Source: Diospyros lotus (taxonomy: Eukaryota > Streptophyta > Magnoliopsida > Ericales > Ebenaceae). From it: a stretch of 64,000 bases of DNA. The position numbers were made by a program, and so were the translations under genes. Positions 36,268 to 48,166 of the stretch are shown piece by piece. The notes beneath the pieces were generated by a model that searched no databases, was not told where the DNA came from, and saw only the letters and a program-made list of their open reading frames with translations. The stretch spans positions 33,230,670 through 33,294,669 of the forward strand of contig NC_068344.1 in NCBI RefSeq assembly GCF_014633365.1, in the 5' to 3' direction. Position 1 is the first letter of the stretch. Every line of letters begins with the position of its first letter.

Positions 36268-37013
36268 TGTTAGAGATACAGAGAGTATAAATACGTACAG
36301 TATATAGAAATAACTTGCTTGATACAAAAAATAGTTCTAACCAGCTACGGTACAAGAAACATATACTATATACTTAACCACTATTATAACAGCTGATATT
36401 CACGGTAACAAGAGCTTATAATTAAATGAACAACAACAGAGGTTACCAGACTAAAACAACAAATCAGAGAAGATGGTTGAACAGCACCGCTCCCAGCTGG
36501 AACGACAAGGAATCAGGAACAAACTTCTAGAACATGGAAGAGGCAGGAACAGAAGTAGGTCGAGTTGCGCGAAGACAGTTAGCGCCCTGCACCGGCGACA
36601 AGCAGACTACGGCGACTGTTTCAGCAGGATGAAACGACATCTCCGGTGAACGACAACAACGAACAACCGGAGCTAGCAGAACTCAAGACGGGCTCACTCT
36701 CAGTGATGAAAAACTTGAGAATACCAAACTCTTCCAAAGCTCAAAGAAAAGAACTCGATATGAGAGATAAAACTTGAGAAGAGATAACAATGTGAGAGCT
36801 TGTGAGAGCTTATGAGAGCTTGTGAAGAATGGAAAACTTCACACCAATATATATAGGCACCCACCAAACTTGGAGACCAAGCCAATCAAGAAGTGCTTGG
36901 AGACCAAGTATTTCTAGAAGAACTTGGGGGCCAAGTTGTTCTAGAACATCTTGGGGACCAAGCAAGAAATAAAAATAAAATTAAAAATAAAACCACGCAC
37001 ACACAATCCAATA
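36268..37013 (-). repeat. Ty1-copia 3' LTR (left in this window)
   Basis: A 746-bp LTR. Its outer edge on the plus strand is TGTTAGAG and its inner edge CCAATA, where the partner has CCAACA. It is about 12 bases shorter than the other LTR, mainly through one indel near 36570. Confidence 0.88.
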
Positions 37014-37585
37014 ATCCCCCACATGAGTGTGTGTGCACTAAAATCATACAAAACGACATGGATTCACTGAGAACAAATAGACAAGTTATGCATCAACAAG
37101 GTGTCTTTTGGACTTGAACCTTCCTTAGTGAATGTCTATCGAATTTACCGAAGAAATAGTGAGACTAGCTCTTAAACTATCATTTTGAAGGTAAATTGAG
37201 ACAATAGACATCACACACATGGATTAACCCATTGAGTTCTATATGATTGTGTCCATTTTGGTCCTGGACAACATCCTGGATTTCATGAGAGCTCTAGAGA
37301 ACCCAAGCCATTGAACAGTTCTCATAAAAGCGACCCCACTTCTACTCTCATATAGGGAAGCATTGACTAAGAGTACCTTGTCACTACTCCTCTTATATCA
37401 AGATATCAACATTCCCTTTAACATCGACAGGACACACTCTTCAATTTCTGAGACATGGGGAGAAACTAAAAGTTTCATAGTGTGTCAACTATGACTTATT
37501 CCAGCCAGTTGGCCAATTTAACCTAAATCTTGGGATTTCCAGTCAACTAGGTTTGGTTACCATCGGAAAAGTCATTTAAAAGGCT

Positions 37586-40500
37586 TTAACCCATTCCCTT
37601 CGATGTAAATTTGACTTGCTCACGAGTCACTCCTTTCGTCAAAGGATCAGCTAGATTTTCTTTCGATTTTACATAATCAATGGAAATTATTCCATTTGTG
37701 AGCAACTCTCTGACATTGTTATGCCTGCGCCTAATGTGTCTTGACTTTCCATTGTAGACACTGTTCTTAGCCTTCATTGAGGCAGCTAAGTTGTCACAAT
37801 ATATGCAAATGGCGTTAACAGGCTTTGGCCATAATGGAACGTTTTCGAGGAAATGGCGAAGCCACTCAGCTTCTTCGCCTGCTTTGTCCAGAGCTATAAA
37901 CTCTGACTCCATGGTTGACCGTGCTATACACGTCTGTTTTGAAGACTTCCATGACACAACAGCACCACCTAGGGTGAACACATACCCACTGGTTGATTTA
38001 GTCTCTAAGCTATCGAAGATCCAATTAGCATCACTAAATCCTTCCAATACATGTGAATATTTTGTATATTGCAATCCATAGTCCAGGGTGTACTTCAAGT
38101 ACCTAAGTACCCTGACCAATGCACCCCAATGGTCATGCCCAGGATTGCTCGTGTATCTCGCTAGCCTGCCTACGGAGTAGGCGATGTCGGGTCTAGTACA
38201 ATTCATGATGTACATCAGACTCCCAATAATTCTGGCATATTCCAGAGAAGATACACCTTCATCATGATTTTTCTTCAACTTTGAATTTGGATCAAACGGA
38301 GTAATTGCTGGCTTACTCTCGAAGTGACCAAATCTTCTCAACACTTTCTCTATGTAATGCGACTAAGAAAGAGCATACCCTTCGGAATTCCTTATTATTC
38401 GAATTCCAAGAATGACATCCGCAAGACCAAGATCTTTCATGTCAAAGTGCGAGTTCAACATTTGTTTTGTGGACTGTATGACACTTCGATTCGTGCCCAT
38501 TATCAACATGTCATCCACATACAGGCACACAATGACACATTCTTGGTTTATGATTTTCACATAAACACATTTATCACACTCATTTATCTTAAATCCATTT
38601 GACAGCATTGTGTGATCAAACTTCCCATGCCATTGTTTAGGCGCCTGTTTCAACCCGTAAAGAGACTTTACTAGTTTACAAACTTTCATTTCATGTCCCT
38701 TTACAACAAACCCTTCAAGTTGTTCCATGTAGACTTCTTCTTCTAAATCTCCATTCAGGAATGTTGTTTTGACATCCATTTGATGTATCTCCAAATTGTA
38801 TAATGCTGCAATAGCAATTAGCATCCTGATAAACGTGATTCTTGTCACCGAAGAATACGTGTCAAAGAAGTCTTGTCCTTCTTTTTGACGATAGTCTTTA
38901 GCTACCAGCCGAGCTTTGTACTTATCAATAGTACCATCGGCCTTTAATTTCTTCTTGGAAATCCATCTGCACCCAACTGGTTTACACCCAAATGGCAAAT
39001 TGACCAATATCCAGGTATTGTTTTGCAAGATGGAATTCATTTCACTATTAATAGCCTATTTCCAATAAGGAGCATCAGGAGATGACATTGCATCACCACA
39101 TGTTTGCGGCTCATCTTCTAACACAAAGGTTAGGAAATCTGGGCCAAAGGAAGAGGCCTTCCTTACCCTTTTGCTTCTTCGAGGCTCGATGTCAATTTTC
39201 TGCCCATCTTGGCCTTTTGAAGAACTTGCTTCATGAGTTCTCTTGGAACCACTTGCACATGGTTTATCTCCCTTAAAAGGGAAGATGTTCTCAAAGAACT
39301 CCACTTCTATAGATTCTAGAACAGTATTAATGTTAGGAATTTCTGACTTAGTTACTAGGAACCTATAGGCAACACTATGCGAGGCATAGCCTATAAAGAC
39401 ACAATCAATAGTTTTTGGACCAAGTTTAGTTCTCTTAGGTAAAGGAACCTGCACCTTGGCCAAACACCCCCACACTTTCAGGATTTTGTAAGAGGGTTGT
39501 CTACTATTCCACACTTCATAAGGCGACTTACCAGACTTCTTATGTGGAATTCTATTTAATATAAAATTTGCAGTAATCAACGCTTCCCCCCACAAATTAT
39601 GGGGTAAACCCGAACTATTTAACATGCAATTTATCATGTCCTTCAAAGTTCGGTTCTTCCTTTCAGCTACACCATTTTGTTGTGGTGTATAAGGTGCTGT
39701 CGTCTGATAGATTATACCATGAGATTTACAAAACTCAGATAGAGTCGATGATTCATACTCACCACCCCTATCTGATCTGAGCACCTTAATTTTCTTTCCC
39801 AGTTGATTTTCAACTTCTGCCTTAAATGTTTTAAAAATATCAAAGGTCTCATCTTTACTGCGTAGTAAATATACATAGCAATATTTACTGCAGTCATCAA
39901 TAAATGTGACAAAATAATTCTTTCCATCTCTAGTGGGAGTACTTTTCATGTCACAAACATCACTGTGAATTAGGTCGAGTAATTCACTATTCCTTTCCAC
40001 AGATGGAAACGGCTTTCTTGTAAACTTTGATTCAACACAAACTTCACATTTGTGTCCCTTATCAATGTTAAAACTAGGTAATAACCCTAGATTAACCATT
40101 CTTTGGAGGGAACGATAATTGACATGTCCTAATCTTGAATGCCAAACATCACACGACTCAACAATATAAGTAGAAGAGTCATTCTTATTAATCTTCTTAG
40201 GCACTTGGGCCTGTACATTCAACTTGAACATGCCATCATCTAGATATCATCGACCCACATACATTCCCCCCTTAGTAAGAGTAAATTTATCAGATTCAAA
40301 AACGAGTTTAAACCCATTTTTGTTCAGCAGGGTTCCAGACACCAGATTCTTGCGAATCTCAGGCACATGCCATACATCTGTGAGGGTCAGGATCTTCCCA
40401 GATGTCCACTTTAGCAGTACCTTGCCCTTGCCTTCCACAGTCGAGGCTGCGGCATTTCCCATGTACACCTTTTCGGTGCCATCCATTTTCTCATAAGTTG

Positions 40501-41614
40501 AGAACAAGGATCTATCCTTGCAAATGTGCCTTGAAGCACCTGTATCGATCCACCAGCCTTTGGCGTTATCAACCATGCAAACTTCAGTGATGACTGCAAC
40601 GAGCTCATCATCTTCCACCATATTGGCATAAGAAGGCTTAGACTTGCATTGGTTGCTACCAGAGCTTTGACCCTTCTTGTGTCTGCAATCCATAGCCCTA
40701 TGGCCTGTCTTACCGCACACCCAACAGGTGCCTTGAATGCGTTTGTTGGTAGTAGACTTCTTCGGACCCAGCGATCCGCTTACTCTCCTGCCTTGCTATT
40801 TCTTAGGCTGAGATTTGAGAGCCTAAGCTAAGTGAGCCTTAGCTTCAAATCTGTCTGAGACTTTATCTCCTTTACGATTGTCTTCTTCAATACGAAGACG
40901 AAGAGCCAGATCTTCCATAGACAGCTCCTTACGCTTGTGCTTGAGATAGTTTTTGAAATCCTTCCATGAAGGTGGCAGCTTCTCAATCACAGCAGCAACT
41001 TGGAATGGCTCATTGATGACCAATCCCTCGCTATGCAAATCACTAATGATGATTTGCAGTTCCTCCATCTGGTTGACCACCAATTTGGTTTCAACTATCT
41101 TGTAATCCAGGAACTTATCTACTAGAAATTTCTTGGTGCCAGCATCCTCAAGCTTATATTTCTTCTCCAAGGTCTCCCACAATTGCTTGGAAGTAGCATA
41201 CGCTGTGCAATACACATTGTACAGCGGGTCGGCCAAGCCACTCAGAATATAATTTTTACAAAGAAAATCTGAGTGCATCCATGCTTCCCTCGCAGCCACA
41301 GTCTCTGTTGTCATATTCTCCTCCGAGACAACGGGGCAATCCTCTTTGAGGATGTGGGCTAGATTCAGTGTGGTCAGATAGAATGACATCTTCTGTTGCC
41401 TCCTTTTAAAATCTTCACCGTTAAATGGTGGTGGCTTCTCAACATGTGGGGTTGGCTTGGTCACGGCTGAACCTAGCCCTTGCATAGAAGCTGTTGCAGA
41501 AACAACGGCAATGGGTGGGCGAAGACCCGAGGCAACAACAGGGGGCGGGTTTGAACCCGAGGCAACACTAGCAGCAGCAGCACCGGAACCATCAGCAGGA
41601 ATAGGGGCATTCAT
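37586..41614 (-). pseudogene. Ty1-copia gag-pol polyprotein with five nonsense codons
   Basis: One reading frame of 1343 codons runs without any frameshift from 41614 to the final stop at 37586. It is interrupted by five stops, at 40823-40825, 40796-40798, 40247-40249, 39056-39058 and 38363-38365. In order: gag, the zinc knuckle [14 protein letters not shown], protease with IDTGASRH near 40545, the integrase HHCC motif and D-D-35-E residues (40231-39056), reverse transcriptase with LYVDDM near 38520, and RNase H with GFSDANW and IYCDNLAA. The product would copy the element through RNA in the cytoplasm and insert it. As it stands it cannot be translated whole, so the copy is inactive. Confidence 0.9.
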
Positions 41615-41648
41615 ATTTTCTAGACTCTCTTACTAATTGTCTTCAGAG

Positions 41649-42406
41649 TGTTAGGGATACAGAGAGTATAGATACGTACGGTATATAGAAATAACTTGCT
41701 TAATACAAAAAAACAGTTCTAACCGGCTACGGTACAAGAAACATATACTATATACTTAACCACTATTATAACAACTGATATTCACGGTAACAAGAGCTTA
41801 TAATTAAATGAACAACAACAGAGGTTACCAGACTAAAACATCAAATCAGAGAAGATGGTTGAACAGCACCGCTCCCAGCTGGAACAACAAGGAATCAGGA
41901 ACAAACTTCTGGATCGTGGAAGAGGCAGGAACAGAAGTAGGTCGAGTCGCGCTTTGCGTTGTCCTGAAGACAGCTAGCGCCCTGCACCGGCGGCAAGCAG
42001 ACTACGGCGACTGTTTCAGCAGGATGAAACGACCTCTCCGGTGAACGGCAGCCACGAACAACCGGAGTTAGCAGAACTCAAGACGGGCTCACTCTCAGTG
42101 ATGAAAAACTTGAGAATACCAAACTCTTCCAAAGCTCAAAGAAAAGAACTCGATATGAGAGATAAAACTTGAGAAGAGATAACAATGTGAGAGCTTGTGA
42201 GAGCTTATGAGAACTTGTGAAGAATGAAAAACTTCACACCAATATATATAGACACCCACCAAACTTGGAGACCAAGCCAATCAAGAAGTGCTTGGAGACC
42301 AAATATTTCTAGAAGAACTTGGGGCCAAAGTTGTTTTAGAACATCTTGGAGACCAGGCAAAAAATAAAAATAAAATTAAAAATAAAACCACACACACAAT
42401 CCAACA
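41649..42406 (-). repeat. Ty1-copia 5' LTR (right in this window)
   Basis: A 758-bp LTR, TG...CA on the minus strand. It contains ATATATATAG near 42242, on the minus strand a possible TATA region. It is roughly 95 percent alike to the other LTR by eye, which implies an old but not ancient insertion. Confidence 0.88.
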
Positions 42407-42700
42407 TAGCTTCAGTTCAGATCATGCTTTACCTCCTCCTTCAGCAAGCCATTTTCATCATGTACCTTAAACAAGTCGCATTCCCCACCTTTGAAAGCAG
42501 ATCCTAATGTTCCCGGTCTGACAATGGCATCTTGGAAGCAGGGAACTGACTGTTGCTCTGTTGCGAGGAAGCAGCGATATAGACTTGGAAATATTCTGCC
42601 ATAAAGTATTCCTCCTGGTTCTTGATTTTGTCAAATAATAACTTCAATGATGAGATTATGCATCTACTTTCTTATATGTTAAGTTGAATTTGTTTTGCCA
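42407..42700 (+). pseudogene. RLP5b, right half of the split N-terminus
   Basis: It resumes the cap-coding sequence at the target duplication TAGCT with LQFRSCFTS, then reaches MASWKQGTDCCSV near 42522-42560. RLP similarity fades by about 42700, so the gene was already truncated. Confidence 0.75.
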
Positions 42701-42881
42701 ACTTGTTTGTACTTTTGTGTGGAATGACTTAAATATTTAGCTCCTCCAACACTTCTTTCTCCCATGTGTTCCATTGGCACACGGAAATGAAAATTTTGGT
42801 GAGAGGGAGTAAAACCATCTAGTTAGGAGTAAAACCATTTGTTAAAATTTTATTGAAAAGAATGTTAAAGTCCCTTGAGAT

Positions 42882-43415
42882 TAGGGGTGTTAAAAAAATT
42901 GGTGCATCGCGAAAATAGGCCAAACCGAACCGAACCAAAACGATCCGATCGATTTTTTTTTTTGACGGTCAAAAACGGTTTGGATTCTGTCCAAACCGCG
43001 CGGTTTGCGATTTGGACAGTTTGCGGTTCAGTTTAAAATCGAACTGCTCAAGAAAATAATAAAAAAAATTATAAAAAATTATTATTATAAAAATCTAATA
43101 ATTGGCGGCCCATCCTATTTATTTTTTACACTATTTTATCTTTATTTTTTACTTCTATTTATTTACATTTAATTGTCTTTATTTACCAATATTTGTGTCT
43201 TTATTTACCATTTTTAAATATCTTTTTTAGTGATTTTAAATAGCATTTCAAACCGCGATAAACTGCACCAAACTAGACCACAAATGCGGTCTAGTTTGGT
43301 GTAGTTTGGCCGAACCTAAACCAGACCACGGTCTGATTTAGTTGAAAAACTGCACTAGCAGTTTGGCGTGCTGAAAATGATTCAGACAGGACAAATCGCA
43401 CCGCGAACACCCCTA
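42882..43415. mobile_element. hAT-type MITE
   Basis: A 534-bp element with inverted ends TAGGGGTGTT on the left and, read inward, TAGGGGTGTTCGCGG on the right. It is flanked by a perfect 8-bp target duplication CTTGAGAT (42874-42881 and 43416-43423). The interior is rich in AAACCG/GGTTTGG words and has no coding frame. Confidence 0.88.
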
Positions 43416-43423
43416 CTTGAGAT

Positions 43424-44380
43424 GGACGAGACCGAGGATGTCATATTTAATGAAATATTATAAAAAGATTTTTTGAAGTTGTCTCGATGAGATGTTTTCT
43501 CTTATCTAAATTCATTTCACATGAAGAGAATTTGTTATTGCAAGTATTTATTGTCGTTTAAATGATACGAATAAATTTATATGACAATACTAAATATAGT
43601 AGTATTTATAGTTGTTTTAGAAATACTAAATTAAAACACAAATTCACTGGTCATTCATCAAGCTGAAATCAAACAAATTTGTGGTGAAAAAATGGTCAGT
43701 TCCAATCAAAACATAAAGTTGATCATATTCTATCCTAGTAAGATGAGTAGAAATTTTGAAATTCAATAATAAAGGGTGTCCCAAATCCCAATATAATAAC
43801 CTCTCGATCATTTTTCTAAACAATATTCTCTTTACTGTATCGGTGGGTGGGCCATAAAGATATGCCATTGTGATGCCTTTGGCATGTGTTGTCGGCAAGC
43901 TAGTTGACTAGTTAAATAATTATTTATTAAATTATAAATATAAATTTATTAATATATTTATAAATTTTTAATTAAACCTAATTATGAAACTCTAATAAAT
44001 GTGTTAATGGATTTTAATAAATAAACTCAACGAATTTTTAATAATTCAAACACAGAATCGTTCGTAAACAATTCGACTCATTTACAATCTTATTAAAAAT
44101 ATAAGAAAATAAAAAAGATTTTGATCTTAAAATAAAATACAATCTAAGCGAGAGAATTGATTTTATCAATTTTATCAAATTTGATGAAATTTACTTTGCC
44201 TTTGATGGATTCTATGGAATTTAATTTCAACAAATCAATTTCACAACTTTTTTTAATTGTAGACACAAAAATTTGAAATTAAAAATAAATTTCACAGGAA
44301 CTTTATGAAATAAATTCATTCGAAACAGAGTGTTAAAAGACTTTTGTTTGTTACTGTAACAACAGTGATTCAAAGTCTTG
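43424..44380. other. AT-rich intergenic stretch
   Basis: No gene seen. A 31-base piece near 43740 resembles the RLP 3' flank word AGAAATTTTGAAATTCAATAA found at 22690 and 47580, so part of it may be old RLP flank. Confidence 0.4.
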
Positions 44381-44382
44381 CC

Positions 44383-44389
44383 TATAAAA
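44383..44389 (+). promoter_or_regulatory. TATA box remnant of RLP6
   Basis: TCTTGCCTATAAAAACC matches the core promoter of the other RLP copies. About 480 bases separate it from the first RLP-like coding words, and the N-terminal cap is lost between them. Confidence 0.4.
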
Positions 44390-44872
44390 ACCTTAGCATT
44401 TCAATAATCACTACTAGTAAACCATAATTTCTGCATTATTCTTGAGTTCAAATGAAAATGAAAACAGGGTTTTGCGTACGTTTTGTATGGCTCTTAAATG
44501 TTATGTTCAATTAGAGAAAGACAGGAGAAGAAGAGATTGAAAGAAGGAGAAAGTAATTTTAAATATAAGAATAAAATAGTTAATTTTATAATTTATAATT
44601 TATTAATGACTATATATTTGAAATCTAAACTATAAAAAACTTTGGGCTAGAAGGGAGTCGGTTGGTTTCCTAATTGATAATCATAAAATTCGAATTAACT
44701 TGTTTTGAATAAATTTTAAAATTGTCAAATCATAACCGACCACTAATTTATAGACTTGCAATTTAAACTATTTAATTTTTTTTCTCAACCTACTATATGA
44801 TATTTAAAAGAATAGTATCTATCATACAAGAAAAATTTATACTTAAATAAGAGGAAAAAATTCAATCTAATT

Positions 44873-46150
44873 TTGATATCATTTCATCTTAATTCAAGAG
44901 CAATGTTCTCCTATATTCATATGATGATGAATAACCTACAACTCACTCCTGATGAAATATTCAACCTGCCATATTTGAAGCTTCTATTTATGTACTCTTT
45001 GATAATGCTCTCACCTGTAACTCTCCCAAGTTTATTAACTCTAGCAGTCTACTTTCACAGGCATTGCACCTCGAGGCTCGAGTCCACAACTTTTTCTGGG
45101 CAATACCCTAACTCAATTGGAGATCTTAGTCCCCTGTCATACTTACATGCTAGTGGTTGTAACTTCTATGGATCTTCCAAACTAATATTCTATTCATTTG
45201 CACGGTGAATTATTGAATTCTCATAATTTGATGCAAATCCAACGCAGCCTATTTGGGAATGAATCACTTGGCAGGTCTTCTTTCCTTCACAATTAACCCA
45301 ACCGCCATGTTGACTTACTTACTGTTGGATAATAACTGTATCAACGGTCACATTAATGAGATCAACTCCAACTCCAGTTACACAGGCCAGGATGATCATT
45401 ATCATTTTGATTCCTTGACTATGGTGATCAAAGGTTCAACCCTTGTAGTGGAGAGAGCGTTGAACATTTTCACAGCCATTGATCTATCAAGGAACATTTT
45501 TGAAGGAGAAATTCCAGGAATAACTGGAGAGCTAATTTCACTTTGAGGGCTGAATCTGTCTCACAACCACCTTAAAAGGCATACACCGAAATCTCTTTGG
45601 GAATTTGGCAATGCTAGAATGGTTAGACCTCTCTTAAAATCAGCTTGTCGGGGAGATCCCTCCCTCAACAGCTGACAAATTTAAACCTTCTAGAAGTTTT
45701 AAACCTTTCGCAGAATCAACTAGTTGGACGAATACCTCGAGGAAGACATTTTGATACATTCTCAAACGATTATTTTATCGGAAACTTGGGCTTATGTGGA
45801 TCTCCGATGTCAAGGCATGCAACTACCCTCAAGCCCACGGCCACCAAAAGAAGAGGATCCACAATTTTCAAATTGGCTCGACTGGGGAGTCATATTGACA
45901 GGTTATGGATGCAGATTGGTATTAGGTCTTGCTATGGGATATTTAATGTTCTTTACAGGAATACCTCGATGGGTTGTGAGGATGATTGGAGGCGCAGGAA
46001 ACAGACGCCCCAAGAGACGAAGAACAAGCAATCTCAGGGCCACAAATGTAGGAGAAATTAGCAAGGTAAATGGTGTTCTTGGTAAAAAAAAAAAAATCAA
46101 ATTAGCTATGGGATATTTTATGTTCTCCACGGGAAAGCCCCAATAGCTTG
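44873..46150 (+). pseudogene. RLP6, decayed receptor-like protein
   Basis: LRR pieces appear in several frames: DEIFNLPYLKLL, SYLHASGCNFYGSS, then AIDLSRNIFEGEIPG before a stop at 45544, and QQLTNLNLLEVLNLSQNQLVGRIP. The tail NLGLCGSPMS shifts frame near 45815. The membrane segment DWGVILTGYGCRLVLGLAMG continues in another frame (45724-46146) with a basic tail. The signal peptide, cap and most LRRs are absent. The end is nearly identical to RLP3 at 21640-22150. Confidence 0.82.
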
Positions 46151-46659
46151 TGAAGATCATGCCAAAAAGACAATCTCACAACCGCAGATACAGAAGATGT
46201 GAACTTACTTTGGTAAGTGTTGCAAGAACTTCAGTATAATTGTAACTGAACTTTCTGCTTACTTATGTTTGTTATCTGATTTCTTTACAGAGTAGATAAA
46301 ATTCGTCCCTAGCATACAGATTGCCTGTGAAAAGGGCCGTGAAAGAAATAAATCATTAGTAAATAAACTCTAGTCTTGTAATTTCCTGTCACTTTATTTG
46401 TCGGAGTGGACATAAAGATATAAATCTTATTGTCATACAATTTCTTGAGATAACTGGGTTGATGTTCTCCGCAATAGAAATTGATACAATGTTGTTTAGA
46501 CATACAATTTGGATTTGGGGACTGCTTTGCAGACATCTACTTGCTTTTTAAGTGTTTAATTTTATGTTGGAAGAACTTATTAAAGAAATTGTCAAGTCTT
46601 CTGTGCTTACGTGAAATTTATTTACTTGCTTTACTGATGGTTCACACTGTATTTACATG

Positions 46660-47526
46660 CAAGGTTGTTAAAATTGAGATTTTAAGTGGGATTGATAAAG
46701 GGTCCATAAAATCGGATCGTAAAATCGAATCGTAAAATCGTAAGATTTTAGAGATAATTAAAAATACCCTTTAATTTTTGTAAATATATGTTTATAATAA
46801 TATAATTTTATAAAAAATAAATTAATATTATTTAATAACTTAATTATTCCTTATTATAATTCAAAAAATGATACTTCCCAAATATAGCTCAAAAACTAGC
46901 AGGTTGGTATAGGCAATTTAGAGGAAAAATATAGGTAATTTAGAGGTAAAATATAGCTTAAAATTCTTTAGAGGATGCTTCCAATGTCTTCCATTAAATT
47001 TAGATTGTAATTTTTTCTTGATTTAACATTGATTAAATCAAGTAATATCCCAATTTAGGGTTGGGTGGTCCATTAATTAATTACTTGTTTGTCTTGATTT
47101 ACTTATGCAATCAATGTTAAATCAAGTAAAAATTATAATTTAAATCAAGTAAATTGGAACTTATGTAATTAATGTTAGATGTTATGTGACATTGGAATTT
47201 ATGTAATCAATGTTAAATCAAGTTCCAATTTAGAGGCAAAATATAACAATTCATTGCATAAGTTCCAATGTCAGTGTCAGATGCTATGTGACATTGAGAC
47301 GTTGGAAGCATCCTCTAAATTACAACTTAAATCAATAGAGGTCTTTGAATTGTAAAATCGTTCGGGAATCTCTAAAGCGTAAAATCATAAAATCGTACAT
47401 GTAAAATCGAGATTTTATAGGATTTTATCCCAAATTAGATTTTACATGGGATTTGAATCGTTTGGGGGTTTTCGAATCGTAAAATCGTAAAATCGTATGC
47501 GTAAAATTGAGATTTTAACAACAATG
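46660..47526. mobile_element. AT-rich hAT-like non-autonomous element
   Basis: An 867-bp insertion absent from the duplicate copy near 22645. The ends are CAAGGTTGTTAAAATT and, read inward, CATTGTTGTTAAAATC. An 8-bp target duplication TTTACATG lies at 46652-46659 and 47527-47534. AAAATCGTAAAATCG words repeat near both ends. No transposase is encoded. The empty site in the other copy confirms the borders. Confidence 0.8.
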
Positions 47527-48166
47527 TTTACATGTACAAAGCAAGGACTCAATTCAGCTCTTATCATGGTAAGAAGAGGACTAGAAATTTTGAAATTCAA
47601 TAATCATTCCACATGAAAATTACATTTCAACAATAAGTATAGCCATCTAAAATAGGTGTCTTTTCACCAAGAAAAAAAAAATTAGGAGCACTAGAATTTT
47701 TTCTGAATTTATCTAATTTTCCAAATTATAGCCAAAAAAACTCGAACCAAGTTTAATCATGTTTTATCAACAAACAGAATTGAGCAGTGTCTCTGGGATT
47801 TTCCTGATTACTGGGTGTTTGTATTTTGAAATTTTTATTACTTCTGGCCAACTAATTGCCTCCAAATACTGCTTACATTTTTCTATAGCTTCAGTATTTG
47901 GTTACACACAGAGGTCGTTTTTTAGCAAACAGTAACAATCAGGAGCTAGATGCTGCTATAGGTGACATGGTGATATGGTAAAACCCATATCAGTTGATTT
48001 GGGGGGACGCCAGATTGATTCATAAAGTTAAAGATTTTCTCTTGACCTGGATGTGAGGCTCTGTTTAGCTACACCAAAAATAGATATAAGCAAGTGCCAT
48101 ATTTATATAATGATAACTAGAAATAATCATCCCATAATGAGGAGAAAACCATCTTCTTAATATGTC

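Larger units (their letters stand above)
36268..42406 (-). mobile_element. Ty1-copia LTR retrotransposon
   Basis: A 6139-bp element with LTRs at 36268-37013 and 41649-42406. Its internal region encodes gag, protease, integrase, reverse transcriptase and RNase H in the copia order on the minus strand. A purine tract, TGTGGGGGAT, borders the 3' LTR (plus coordinates 37014-37023). The target duplication is TAACT (36263-36267) against TAGCT (42407-42411), one mismatch. It sits in the RLP5b cap-coding sequence. The leader between the 5' LTR and gag is only 34 bases and lacks the usual TGGTATCAGAGC primer site. Confidence 0.92.
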
